Source: G020354085 sp964629975 | Lineage (GTDB): Bacteria; Pseudomonadota; Gammaproteobacteria; Acidiferrobacterales; Sulfurifustaceae | NCBI GenBank assembly: GCA_964629975.1 | Contig: CAZVUN010000086.1 | Span: 1-13,393, forward strand | DNA: 13,393 nt | Direction: 5' to 3' | Shown here: piece after piece, positions 5,536 to 12,239 of the stretch | Layout: every line of letters starts with the position of its first letter | Numbering within the stretch: position 1 is the stretch's first letter | Program-made: the position numbers and the translations under genes | The notes under the pieces: model-generated | What the model saw: only the letters and a program-made list of their open reading frames with translations | Told to the model about the DNA's origin: nothing | Database searches by the model: none

Positions 5536-6168
5536 TCAGTGCAGGCCGGCCATGTAGTCGGCGACGGCCTTGATCTCTTCTTCCGACATGCGGAACGCCA
5601 CGCGGGTCATGGCCTCGCCATCGTTGGCGCGCTTGCCGGCCTTGAAGGCGAGCAACTGCTTTTCGGTGTAGGCGGCGCTTTGGCCCGACACGCGCGGGAA
5701 GCGCGGCGGGATGCCATGGCCCGAGGGTCCGTGACAGCCCATGCACGCGGCGACACCGTTCTTGGCATTGCCGCCGCGATAGAGGCGCTCGGCCAGCTTG
5801 ATCGTGTCCTTGTTGCGCGCGGCGCCAGCCTTGGCGGGCAGGCTCTCGTAGTACGCGCCGATGTCCTTCATGTCCTGCGGTGAGAGGGCCGCCGCCATGC
5901 CGGCCATGATCGGGTCCTTGCGCACACCGGCCTTGAACTCGGCCAGCTGCTTGGCGATGTAGTCCCCGCTCTGGCCGGCGAGCTTCGGCCAGGTCGGATC
6001 GGCGCCGCCGTTGCCATCCGCACCGTGGCAGCCGGCGCAGGCTGCGACCTTGTTCTTGCCGGCCTCGGCGCTGCCACCGGCGGCGGCGTGCGCGGGGGTC
6101 ATGGCCAACAGCAGACCCATGGCGGCGAAGACGTGGGCCAGGCTGGCCGCGACGCGAATGGTGTTCAT
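5536..6168 (-). CDS. Cytochrome c4, periplasmic diheme cytochrome c
   Basis: This 210-residue protein has an N-terminal signal peptide (residues 1 to about 29, ending TPAHA) and two similar class I cytochrome domains. Heme sites are CAGCH (44-48) and CMGCH (142-146). Each domain carries Met candidates for the sixth ligand (DPIMAGM near 85-91; GEAMTRVAFRM near 184-194). The repeated patterns 'KLAGQS..YIAKQLAEFKAG' and 'RVSGQSAAYTEKQLLAFKAG' show the internal duplication typical of c4. The family passes electrons from the bc1 complex to terminal oxidases such as cbb3. I chose the ATG at 6168 because it opens the signal peptide and has AGGGGG 7 bases upstream. It has its own promoter and terminator. 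Its position near polA matches the arrangement in Pseudomonas, though engB, which lies between them there, is absent here. Confidence 0.93.
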   Translation of the reverse strand: MNTIRVAASLAHVFAAMGLLLAMTPAHAAAGGSAEAGKNKVAACAGCHGADGNGGADPTWPKLAGQSGDYIAKQLAEFKAGVRKDPIMAGMAAALSPQDMKDIGAYYESLPAKAGAARNKDTIKLAERLYRGGNAKNGVAACMGCHGPSGHGIPPRFPRVSGQSAAYTEKQLLAFKAGKRANDGEAMTRVAFRMSEEEIKAVADYMAGLH

Positions 6169-6224
6169 TGTTACCCCCTGTTGCGGACGGTCGGTGCGGG
6201 TGTGAGCCCGCGAAAAAGTGGGCT

Positions 6225-6253
6225 TATATACCAAGCGCGGCAGGCCCGGTCAA
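6225..6253 (-). promoter_or_regulatory. Sigma-70 promoter of cytochrome c4
   Basis: The minus strand has TTGACC (6253-6248), a 17-bp spacer and TATATA (6230-6225). This is a strong match, giving a leader of about 50 nt. The promoter is downstream of the candidate small RNA terminator, so the cytochrome is a separate unit. Confidence 0.8.
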
Positions 6254-6301
6254 TTTGCCGTGCGCGGTGCGCCTTCGCACTGCTTGCTCCATGGCGCGCG
6301 C

Positions 6302-6340
6302 AAAAAAAAGCCCCGGAAACAAGGGGAGAGTGTCCGGGGC
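6302..6340 (-). terminator. Strong rho-independent terminator
   Basis: On the minus strand GCCCCGGA (6340-6333), a 15-base loop, TCCGGGGC (6317-6310), then eight Ts (6309-6302). It would end both the candidate small RNA and read-through from polA, whose stop codon is about 175 bp upstream. Confidence 0.92.
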
Positions 6341-6432
6341 CCAACGTGACCTGGAGGACCTGAGGTCGACTCCAGGACCCCCCGCCCAGGGAGGAGGGGC
6401 AGGGGAAAGACGATTATCCAACCGCCTTCGTA
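6302..6432 (-). ncRNA. Candidate trans-acting small RNA downstream of polA (Spot 42/ErsA position)
   Basis: Between the polA stop and the cytochrome c4 promoter the minus strand shows an RNA-gene layout: candidate promoters, two hairpins, and a strong terminator with eight Ts. Hairpin 1 is CCCC-U-GCCC, loop CUCCUCCCU (6396-6388), GGGC-GGGG (6405-6380 overall). The loop is complementary to Shine-Dalgarno sequences. Hairpin 2 pairs CCTGGAG with CTCCAGG (6376-6350) and has an inner GACC/GGTC stem. The terminator loop is also C-rich (CUCUCCCCUU). Known biology: Spot 42 (E. coli) and ErsA (P. aeruginosa) are encoded immediately downstream of polA. The RNA would be about 130 nt from the ECF-like promoter, or about 105 nt from the alternative -10 at 6418-6413. 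Open frames here look like shadows. The 5' end is not determined. Confidence 0.6.
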
Positions 6433-6436
6433 GAGC

Positions 6437-6464
6437 ATAGACCGGCCGGGCCGAGCAAGGTTCC
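6437..6464 (-). promoter_or_regulatory. Candidate promoter of the small RNA, ECF (RpoE/AlgU)-like
   Basis: The minus strand reads GGAACCT (6464-6458), 16 bases, then TCTAT (6441-6437). The RpoE/AlgU pattern is GAACTT-N16/17-TCTGA or similar, so the -35 is good and the -10 partial. An alternative sigma-70 -10, GATAAT (6418-6413), lies further downstream with no good -35. P. aeruginosa ErsA depends on AlgU (sigma-22), which makes the ECF reading attractive but not proven. Confidence 0.35.
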
Positions 6465-6516
6465 GTTCACGATTGTTTCGTAAGGCTTTCCCCACACAGA
6501 GCGCGCGGCTATGGGT

Positions 6517-9264
6517 TCAGTGCGCCTCGTCCCAGTTGGCCCCGACGCCGACATCGACCACGAGCGGCACGTCGAGTTTCGCGACGTCGACCATGCAGCG
6601 GCGGATCGCGTCGCGCGCTTCCTCCACGAGCGGCGTGGCGACCTCGAACACCAGCTCGTCGTGCACTTGCATGATCATGGTGACGTCGGGGCGCGCGCGC
6701 TCGAGCCACGCGTCCACCGCGATCATGGCGCGCTTGATGAGATCCGCGGCGGTGCCCTGCATCGGGGCGTTGATCGCGGCGCGCTCGGCGGCCTGGCGGC
6801 GCGCCTGGTTCGAGGAGTTGATCTCCGTCAGGTACAGGCGCCGCCCGAACAGGGTCTCGACGTAGCCCTGGCGATGGGCGAGCGCGCGCGTGCGCTCCAT
6901 GAAGTCCTTCACGCCCGGGTAGCGCGCGAAGTACAGATCGACGTAGGCCTGCGCGGCGGCGCGTTCGATTCTAAGCTGGCGCGCCAGCCCGAAGGCCGAC
7001 ATGCCGTAGATCAGCCCGAAGTTGATGGCCTTGGCGTTGCGCCGCATCTCCTCCGACACGAGCTCGGGTGGCACACCGAACACCTCGGCGGCGGTGGCGC
7101 GGTGGATGTCCTGGTTGCTGGCGAAGGCGCGCTGCAACCCGGCATCGCCGGAGAGGTGCGCCATGATGCGCAGCTCGATCTGCGAGTAGTCGGCCGACAG
7201 GATGCGGTAGCCGGCGTCGGCGATGAAGGCCTGGCGGATGCGCCGGCCTTCGGCGGTGCGCACCGGGATGTTCTGCAGATTGGGATCGGCCGACGACAGC
7301 CGCCCGGTGGCGGCGACCGCCTGGTTGTACGAGGTGTGCACGCGCCCGGTGCGCGGGTTGATCATCTCCGGCAGCTTGTCGGTATAGGTGGTCTTGAGCT
7401 TGGACAGGGTGCGGTGCTCGAGGATCAGGCGCGGCAGCGGATAGTCGAGGGCGAGTTCCTGCAACACCTCTTCGGCGGTCGAGGCCTGGCCGGTCGGGGT
7501 CTTCCTCAGCACCGGCAGCTTCAACTTGTCGTACAGCACCTCCTGGATCTGCTTGGGCGAGCTGATGTTGAACACCTGCCCGGCGATGGCATGCGCCTCG
7601 CGCTCGATCTCGAGGATGCGGCGCGCGAGCTCCTGGCTCTGCGCGCGCAACATGTCGACGTCGATGCGCACGCCCGTGCGCTCCATGCGCGCCAGGATCG
7701 GCACGAGCGGCATCTCGATGTCCTCGAACAGCGTGGCGAGCGCCGGGTTGTCCGCGAGCTGCGGCCACAGCCGCTCGTGCAGGCGCAGCGTGATGTCGGC
7801 GTCTTCGGCGGCGTACACCCCGGCCTGCTCGATCGGCACCTCGTTGAAGCCGATCTGGGCCTTGCCCTTGCCGGCCACGTCCTCGTAGCTGAGCGTCTTG
7901 TAGCCCAGGTACTTGAGCGCCAGGCTGTCCATGTCGTGGCGCGAGGCGGTCGAATCGAGCACGTAGGATTCGAGCATCGTGTCGAAGCGCAACCCGCGCA
8001 GCGCGATGCCGTGGTTGGCGAACACGTTGAGGTCGTACTTCAGGTTCTGCCCGACCTTCGCCCGCGCCGCGTCCTCGAGCAGCGGCTTGAGGCGCGCGAG
8101 CACCTGCGCGCGCGGCAGTTGGGCCGGGGCGCCGGGATAGGTGTGCGCGAGCGGCACGTAGGCACCCTCGCCGGCGCGGTCGGTGAACGACACGCCGACG
8201 ATCTCGGCCCGCATGGCATCGAGGCTGGTGGTCTCGGTGTCGATGGCAATGAGCGGCGCGGCCGTGAGGCGCGCAAGCCATGTCTCGAGCGCCGCGTCAT
8301 CCAGGATCAGCGCATAGCCGGCGCGCGTGTCGCGGCTCGCCGCGGCGCTGGCCGTGCCGCCGAGCTCGGCGAGCCAGCTCTTGAATTCGAAGCGCGCGTA
8401 CAGTTCGCGCAGGCGCGCCTCGTCGGGGGCGGTGCGGGTGAGCTCGCGCGGACCGTGCGGGAGCGGCACGTCGCAGCGGATGGTGGCAAGCGCGCGCGCC
8501 AGGGGCAGCTGCGGGAGCGCCGCGCGCAGGCTCTCGCCCGCCTTGCCCGGGATCTCGGCGGCGTGCGCCATGAGCGCGTCGAGCGAGCCGTACTGCTGCA
8601 ACCACTTGGCCGCGGTCTTCGGCCCGACCCCGGGTACGCCCGGGATGTTGTCCGAGCTGTCGCCCACGAGCGCGAGGTAATCGACGATGCGCTCCGGCGG
8701 TACGCCGAACCTCTCGAGCACCGCGGCGCGGTCATACACCGCATCCTTCATGGTGTCCACCAGGCGCACGTGACCGTCGACCAGCTGTGCCATGTCCTTG
8801 TCGCCGGTCGACACGAGCGTGTCCATGCCGAGCGCCGCGGCCTGGCGCGCGAGCGTGCCGATCACATCGTCGGCCTCCACCCCCTCGACCTGCAGCAGCG
8901 GCAGCCCCATGGCGCGCACCACGGCATGGATCGGCTCGATCTGCGCGGCGAGCGCCTCCGGCATCGGCGGACGGTGCGCCTTGTATTCCGGGTAGATGTC
9001 GTCGCGGAAGGTCTTGCCCTTGGCGTCGAACACCACCGCGATGTACTGCGGCTGCTCGTCGGCCAGGAGCTTGCGCAGCATGTTGGTCACGCCGTACACG
9101 GCACCGGTCGGCTCGCCCTTGGAGCTGGTGAAGCTCGGCATGGCATGGAAGGCGCGGTACAGGTACGATGAGCCGTCCACCAGTACCAGGCGCGGCCGGC
9201 CGCCGCCGCTCGCGTCTGCTGCCTCGTTCGTGCCGGCGGGCGCGGCACTGTCATTGCGGACCAT
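6517..9264 (-). CDS. polA: DNA polymerase I
   Basis: A 915-residue, full-length, three-domain enzyme that removes RNA primers and fills gaps in replication and repair. N-terminal 5'-3' exonuclease: LVLVDGSSYLYRAFHAMP, VVFDAKGKTFRDD, VEADDVIGTLA, STGDKDMAQLV, GDSSDNIPGVPGVGPKTAAK. Proofreading 3'-5' exonuclease: IDTETTSLDA with Asp342, VGQNLKYDLNVFANHGI, and the third motif YAAEDADITLRLHERL. All its acidic residues are present, unlike enzymes that lost proofreading. Polymerase: motif A ADYSQIELRIMAHLSGD (Asp692), motif B RRNAKAINFGLIYGMSAFGL (Lys745), motif C MIMQVHDELVFEV (Asp869). The ATG at 9264 has AGGAG 7 bases upstream; the open frame continues 213 codons further, antisense to the next gene, and that part is rejected. 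Divergent from the LOG gene with 45 bp between start codons. It is followed by the candidate small RNA. Confidence 0.98.
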   Translation of the reverse strand: MVRNDSAAPAGTNEAADASGGGRPRLVLVDGSSYLYRAFHAMPSFTSSKGEPTGAVYGVTNMLRKLLADEQPQYIAVVFDAKGKTFRDDIYPEYKAHRPPMPEALAAQIEPIHAVVRAMGLPLLQVEGVEADDVIGTLARQAAALGMDTLVSTGDKDMAQLVDGHVRLVDTMKDAVYDRAAVLERFGVPPERIVDYLALVGDSSDNIPGVPGVGPKTAAKWLQQYGSLDALMAHAAEIPGKAGESLRAALPQLPLARALATIRCDVPLPHGPRELTRTAPDEARLRELYARFEFKSWLAELGGTASAAASRDTRAGYALILDDAALETWLARLTAAPLIAIDTETTSLDAMRAEIVGVSFTDRAGEGAYVPLAHTYPGAPAQLPRAQVLARLKPLLEDAARAKVGQNLKYDLNVFANHGIALRGLRFDTMLESYVLDSTASRHDMDSLALKYLGYKTLSYEDVAGKGKAQIGFNEVPIEQAGVYAAEDADITLRLHERLWPQLADNPALATLFEDIEMPLVPILARMERTGVRIDVDMLRAQSQELARRILEIEREAHAIAGQVFNISSPKQIQEVLYDKLKLPVLRKTPTGQASTAEEVLQELALDYPLPRLILEHRTLSKLKTTYTDKLPEMINPRTGRVHTSYNQAVAATGRLSSADPNLQNIPVRTAEGRRIRQAFIADAGYRILSADYSQIELRIMAHLSGDAGLQRAFASNQDIHRATAAEVFGVPPELVSEEMRRNAKAINFGLIYGMSAFGLARQLRIERAAAQAYVDLYFARYPGVKDFMERTRALAHRQGYVETLFGRRLYLTEINSSNQARRQAAERAAINAPMQGTAADLIKRAMIAVDAWLERARPDVTMIMQVHDELVFEVATPLVEEARDAIRRCMVDVAKLDVPLVVDVGVGANWDEAH

Positions 9265-9294
9265 CGGCCGGCTCCTGCTGCGGTTAAACCTTTG

Positions 9295-9303
9295 TGCTAG
9301 AAA
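9295..9303 (+). promoter_or_regulatory. Weak extended -10 element before the LOG gene
   Basis: TGCTAGAAA has the TGn extension and four of six -10 bases. No acceptable -35 is seen. If used, transcription would begin within a base or two of the ATG at 9310. The stretch also contains the polA ribosome binding site on the other strand. Confidence 0.25.
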
Positions 9304-9309
9304 TCGGAT

Positions 9310-10059
9310 ATGAACAACAAGTCGCCCACGCTCGATCCGCCCTACAGCGCCGCGCACGACATGCGCGTGTCGATCACGCCGTCCGGCATGATGTCGCGCG
9401 AATCCTGGAAGATCTTCCAGATCATGGCCGAGTTCGTGGCCGGCTTCGAACGGCTGTCGCAGATCCAGCCGTCGGTCAGCATCTTCGGCTCGGCCCGCAT
9501 CCAGCCGGGACATCGCTATTATGCCCTGACCGAGGAGATCGCGCGCAAACTCTCGGATGCGGGCTTCGCGGTGGTCAGCGGCGGCGGCCCCGGCCTGATG
9601 GAGGCGGCCAACCGCGGCGCCTACGCCGGCAAGAGCCCGAGTGTCGGGCTGAACATCATCCTGCCGCACGAGCAGGCCGCCAATCCCTATCAGCAGGTGA
9701 GCCTGTCGTTCAACCACTTCTTCGCGCGCAAGGTCATGTTCGTGAAGTACGCCAAGGCCTACGTGGTGATGCCCGGCGGCTTCGGCACGCTCGATGAGGT
9801 GATCGAGGCGCTCACCCTGATCCAGACCGGCAAGAGCACGCGGATGCCGATCGTGCTGGTGCATGCGCCGTTCTGGGCGGGGATGGTCGAGTGGTTCAAG
9901 CACACCCTCGTCGCCGAGGGCATGATCGATGCCGCCGACCTGAACCTGCTCACCGTGGTGGACAGCGCCGATGAGGTGCTCGACACCATCTTTAGGTATT
10001 ATGAAGCGCGCGGCTTCGAGCCTTCCGAAGAAGAGCGCGAGATCAAACTCAATCTCTAG
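9310..10059 (+). CDS. LOG-family (Lonely Guy, TIGR00730-like) Rossmann-fold protein
   Basis: A 249-residue protein with the family's two hallmarks: SGGGPGLMEAANRGA (90-104) and PGGFGTLDE (155-163), the substrate-site PGGxGTxxE. SVSIFGSARI (56-63) opens the Rossmann fold, and the active-site Arg-Lys pair is in FFARKVMF (138-144). Characterised relatives are nucleoside 5'-monophosphate phosphoribohydrolases that release the free base, or cytokinin-activating enzymes in plants. Older 'lysine decarboxylase' annotations are wrong. Substrate is unknown here. An N-terminal extension of about 50 residues precedes the fold. The ATG at 9310 has no clear Shine-Dalgarno sequence. It is divergent from polA and only 7 bp upstream of the DUF2782 gene, so those two are likely cotranscribed. 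Confidence 0.9.
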   Translation: MNNKSPTLDPPYSAAHDMRVSITPSGMMSRESWKIFQIMAEFVAGFERLSQIQPSVSIFGSARIQPGHRYYALTEEIARKLSDAGFAVVSGGGPGLMEAANRGAYAGKSPSVGLNIILPHEQAANPYQQVSLSFNHFFARKVMFVKYAKAYVVMPGGFGTLDEVIEALTLIQTGKSTRMPIVLVHAPFWAGMVEWFKHTLVAEGMIDAADLNLLTVVDSADEVLDTIFRYYEARGFEPSEEEREIKLNL

Positions 10060-10066
10060 ACCCCGT

Positions 10067-10420
10067 ATGCATCGACTGCGATTCGTGGCGCTCGCCGCTT
10101 TGCTCGGCGTCGCGACGGCGGCCGGCGCGGCCGGCGAAGGCGCGGCACCGCCGCCACCGCCGCTGCCCGACAGCTACACCCCTCCGCCCCCGGCGCCGGA
10201 GACCGCGCCGCACGAGGCCGTGCCGGAGGTCAGGATCGTCACCAAACCGGATGCGATTCACGAGGAGTACCGCGTGAACGGACAGCTCTACATGATCAAG
10301 GTCACGCCTTCCAAGGGCAAACCGTATTACCTGTTCGATCCCGATGGCAGCGGCCAGTTTCGCCGCAGCGACCACGCCCCGGGCGTGGCGATCCCGATGT
10401 GGGTGATCAAGAGCTGGTGA
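10067..10420 (+). CDS. DUF2782 family exported protein
   Basis: A 117-residue protein with a signal peptide (residues 1 to about 22, MHRLRFVALAALLGVATAAG), a Pro-rich linker (27-45) and a conserved C-terminal domain with VRIVTKPDAIHEEYRVNGQL (55-74), YMIKVTPSKGKPYYLFDPDG (75-94) and a final MWVIKSW. This matches DUF2782, found next to polA in many gamma- and betaproteobacteria; function is unknown. The ATG lies 7 bp after the LOG stop codon with no clear ribosome binding site of its own, suggesting coupled translation. The product is probably periplasmic or membrane-anchored. Confidence 0.8.
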   Translation: MHRLRFVALAALLGVATAAGAAGEGAAPPPPPLPDSYTPPPPAPETAPHEAVPEVRIVTKPDAIHEEYRVNGQLYMIKVTPSKGKPYYLFDPDGSGQFRRSDHAPGVAIPMWVIKSW

Positions 10421-10462
10421 GCCCGCGCCGGCCCCCCGGTCACCGATTGCGACGCAACCCGC

Positions 10463-11233
10463 GTGTCCGCCAGCACCGCCAGCACCCAAGTGCGTAACGC
10501 GCGCACCCAGGCACGCGCCTGGTTTGCCTGTGCCCGCGCGCTGGTCGAGCGCGACCGGCTGCTGTGGCTCGGCATGGCGGCGCTGTACCTGCTGCTCGCG
10601 GTGGCGCTCAAACGCATCCCGTTCGTCGGCAACCTGCTGCTGGTCCTGGTCTCGCCGCTGCTGCTGGCCGGCGCGCTGCTCAGCGCGCGCGAGGCGAGCG
10701 CTGATGCGCGTGGCTGGTGGCGGCCGCTGCGCGCGCTGACCCGCGCGCTCGCCGACGAGGCGACGCTGGTGCCGCTGTTGCTGGTGTGCATCGTGACGCT
10801 CGGTGTGGTGCTGGCCACCGTGATCGTCGAATACCTGCTGACCGGCGGATCGGTGCTGTCGGGCCTCGCCGCCGCCGGGCTCGCCGGGCCGCTGCGGCCG
10901 TCGATGCTGATCGCCGCGCTGCTCGTGAGCGCGCTCTATGTCGTGCTCGGCATGACGCTGTTGTTCCTCGTGCCGCTCACGGTGCTCGGCCAGCGTCCGG
11001 TGTTCCCGGCCATGGCCGAGAGCCTGCGGGCGTGTGTGCGCCACGCGCTGCCGCTCGCGGCGTTCGCCGCCGGCTTCGTGGTGCTCGCGCTGGCGCTGTC
11101 GGCGGTGTTCCTGGTCTCCGGCGGTGCCTGGCTCGGCTATCCGCTCCTGTTCACGCTCGGGCTGGTGGGGCTCGCGCTGTTCGTGGCCGGCCTGTATTGC
11201 AGCTACCGCACGCTGTTCGAGCACGCGCCTTGA
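10463..11233 (+). CDS. Six-helix membrane protein, BPSS1780-like
   Basis: A 256-residue hydrophobic protein. Six probable membrane segments lie near residues 32-50, 53-74, 101-125, 149-175, 193-221 and 224-249. The pattern of an N-terminal soluble helix with ARAWFACARALVERDRLLWL, a paired hairpin 'RIPFVGNLLLVLVSPLLLAG' and a C-terminal 'YCSYRTLFE' resembles the BPSS1780 family of betaproteobacterial membrane proteins, which has no known function. I assign the family with moderate certainty. The start is GTG at 10463 with no good ribosome binding site, 42 bp after the DUF2782 stop codon; other starts are not better. It is probably cotranscribed with the LOG and DUF2782 genes. Its stop codon lies within the inverted repeat that surrounds the next promoter. 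Confidence 0.7.
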   Translation: MSASTASTQVRNARTQARAWFACARALVERDRLLWLGMAALYLLLAVALKRIPFVGNLLLVLVSPLLLAGALLSAREASADARGWWRPLRALTRALADEATLVPLLLVCIVTLGVVLATVIVEYLLTGGSVLSGLAAAGLAGPLRPSMLIAALLVSALYVVLGMTLLFLVPLTVLGQRPVFPAMAESLRACVRHALPLAAFAAGFVVLALALSAVFLVSGGAWLGYPLLFTLGLVGLALFVAGLYCSYRTLFEHAP

Positions 11234-11259
11234 GCGCGTTGGGCGCGCGCAGCGCGCTC
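11232..11259. repeat. Inverted repeat around the -35 of the amidohydrolase promoter
   Basis: GAGCGCG (11232-11238) and CGCGCTC (11253-11259) are perfect inverse complements with a 14-base spacer holding the TTGGGC -35 box. It could be a repressor site, or a short GC hairpin ending the upstream transcript. No T-run follows immediately. Confidence 0.4.
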
Positions 11260-11267
11260 CTTATAAT
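11239..11267 (+). promoter_or_regulatory. Sigma-70 promoter of the amidohydrolase-TRAP unit
   Basis: TTGGGC (11239-11244), a 17-bp spacer, and a perfect TATAAT (11262-11267). Transcription should begin about 7 bases after the -10, at 11273-11275, which is the start codon itself (ATG 11274-11276). This predicts a leaderless or nearly leaderless mRNA. Confidence 0.75.
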
Positions 11268-11273
11268 GGCCGC

Positions 11274-12224
11274 ATGACAGTACGCGTGTATCACGGCGCG
11301 GCGCTCGGTGCCTACGGCTTCGGCGGGGGACATCCGTTCGGACCCGACCGGCTCGAGGCCTTCTGGGCGGAGACCGTGCGGCGCGGCCTCGATCGGCGCG
11401 TCGAGATCGCCGCGCCGGTGGCCTGCACGGCGTCGGACCTGACCCTGTTTCACACCACCGCCTACGTCGAGCAGGTGCAGCGCCAGTCGCTCAGCGGCGA
11501 AGGCTACCTCGATTACGGCGACACCCCGGCGTTTCGCGGCGTGTACGAGGCGGCGAGCACGGTGGTCGGCAGCGTGCTCGATGCGCTCGGGTGGATGCTC
11601 GCCGCCAGCGGGCGGCGCGCCTTCGTGCCGATCGCCGGCCTGCACCACGCGCGCCGCGACATGGCCGCCGGCTTCTGCGTGTTCAACGACATCGGTTGCG
11701 CGATCGAGGCGCTGCGGGCGCATCACGGCATCCGGCGCATCGCCTATGTCGACATCGACGCGCACCACGGCGACGGCGTGTTCTATGCCTTCGAGGACGA
11801 CCCGCAGCTCATCTTCGCCGACATCCACGAGGACGGGCGCTATCTCTACCCCGGCACCGGCGCGGCCACCGAGACCGGCAAGGGTGCCGCCAAGGGCAGC
11901 AAGCTCAACCTGCCGATGGCACCGGGCGCCGACGACGCGGCGTTTCACCAGGCGTGGGAGCGGGTCGAGGCGTTCGTGCGCGCGGCGCGCCCGCAGTTCA
12001 TCATCCTGCAGGCCGGCGCCGACAGCGTCGCCGGCGATCCGCTTACGCATCTGCAGTTCAGCCCGCAGACGCACGGCTTCGCCGCCGCGCGCCTGTGCGC
12101 GCTCGCGCACGAGTGCTGCCACGGCTGGGTGCTGGCGCTCGGCGGCGGCGGCTACAACCGCGCGAGCCTCGCGGCCGCGTGGAACGAAGTGCTCGCGGCC
12201 CTGCTCGACACGGCGGCGGCGTAG
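11274..12224 (+). CDS. Histone deacetylase-like amidohydrolase (class II/AcuC-like)
   Basis: A 316-residue zinc hydrolase of the arginase/deacetylase fold, the usual length for single-domain bacterial members. The active site is complete: paired His124-His125 (AGLHHARRD), zinc ligands Asp162 and His164 (YVDIDAHHGDGV) and Asp250 (LQAGADSVAGDPL), and catalytic Tyr294 (GGGGYN). GFCVFNDIGCAIEAL (133-147) is the conserved helix after the HH pair. Bacterial relatives remove acyl groups from small amides such as acetylpolyamines, or from acetylated enzymes; the substrate here is not known. The adjacent TRAP permease genes suggest, but do not prove, that it processes an imported carboxylate or amide. 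The start at 11274 has no ribosome binding site and coincides with the predicted transcription start. dctQ follows 15 bp downstream. Confidence 0.92.
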   Translation: MTVRVYHGAALGAYGFGGGHPFGPDRLEAFWAETVRRGLDRRVEIAAPVACTASDLTLFHTTAYVEQVQRQSLSGEGYLDYGDTPAFRGVYEAASTVVGSVLDALGWMLAASGRRAFVPIAGLHHARRDMAAGFCVFNDIGCAIEALRAHHGIRRIAYVDIDAHHGDGVFYAFEDDPQLIFADIHEDGRYLYPGTGAATETGKGAAKGSKLNLPMAPGADDAAFHQAWERVEAFVRAARPQFIILQAGADSVAGDPLTHLQFSPQTHGFAAARLCALAHECCHGWVLALGGGGYNRASLAAAWNEVLAALLDTAAA

Positions 12225-12239
12225 GTGGCGGCCCCTCCC

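Noticed and set aside
6250..6495. Small open frames inside the polA-cytochrome c4 gap
   Set aside because: They cross the terminator hairpin and its T-run, have no convincing ribosome binding site and read as low-complexity; an RNA gene explains the structure better.
6511..9171. Very long plus-strand open frame (886 codons)
   Set aside because: It is the antisense shadow of polA in GC-rich DNA; it is Arg/His/Val/Leu-rich without recognisable domains, while polA has every family motif.
9265..9903. In-frame N-terminal extension of polA by 213 codons
   Set aside because: It runs antisense through the well-supported LOG gene; the ATG at 9264 has a proper ribosome binding site and begins just before the conserved exonuclease domain.
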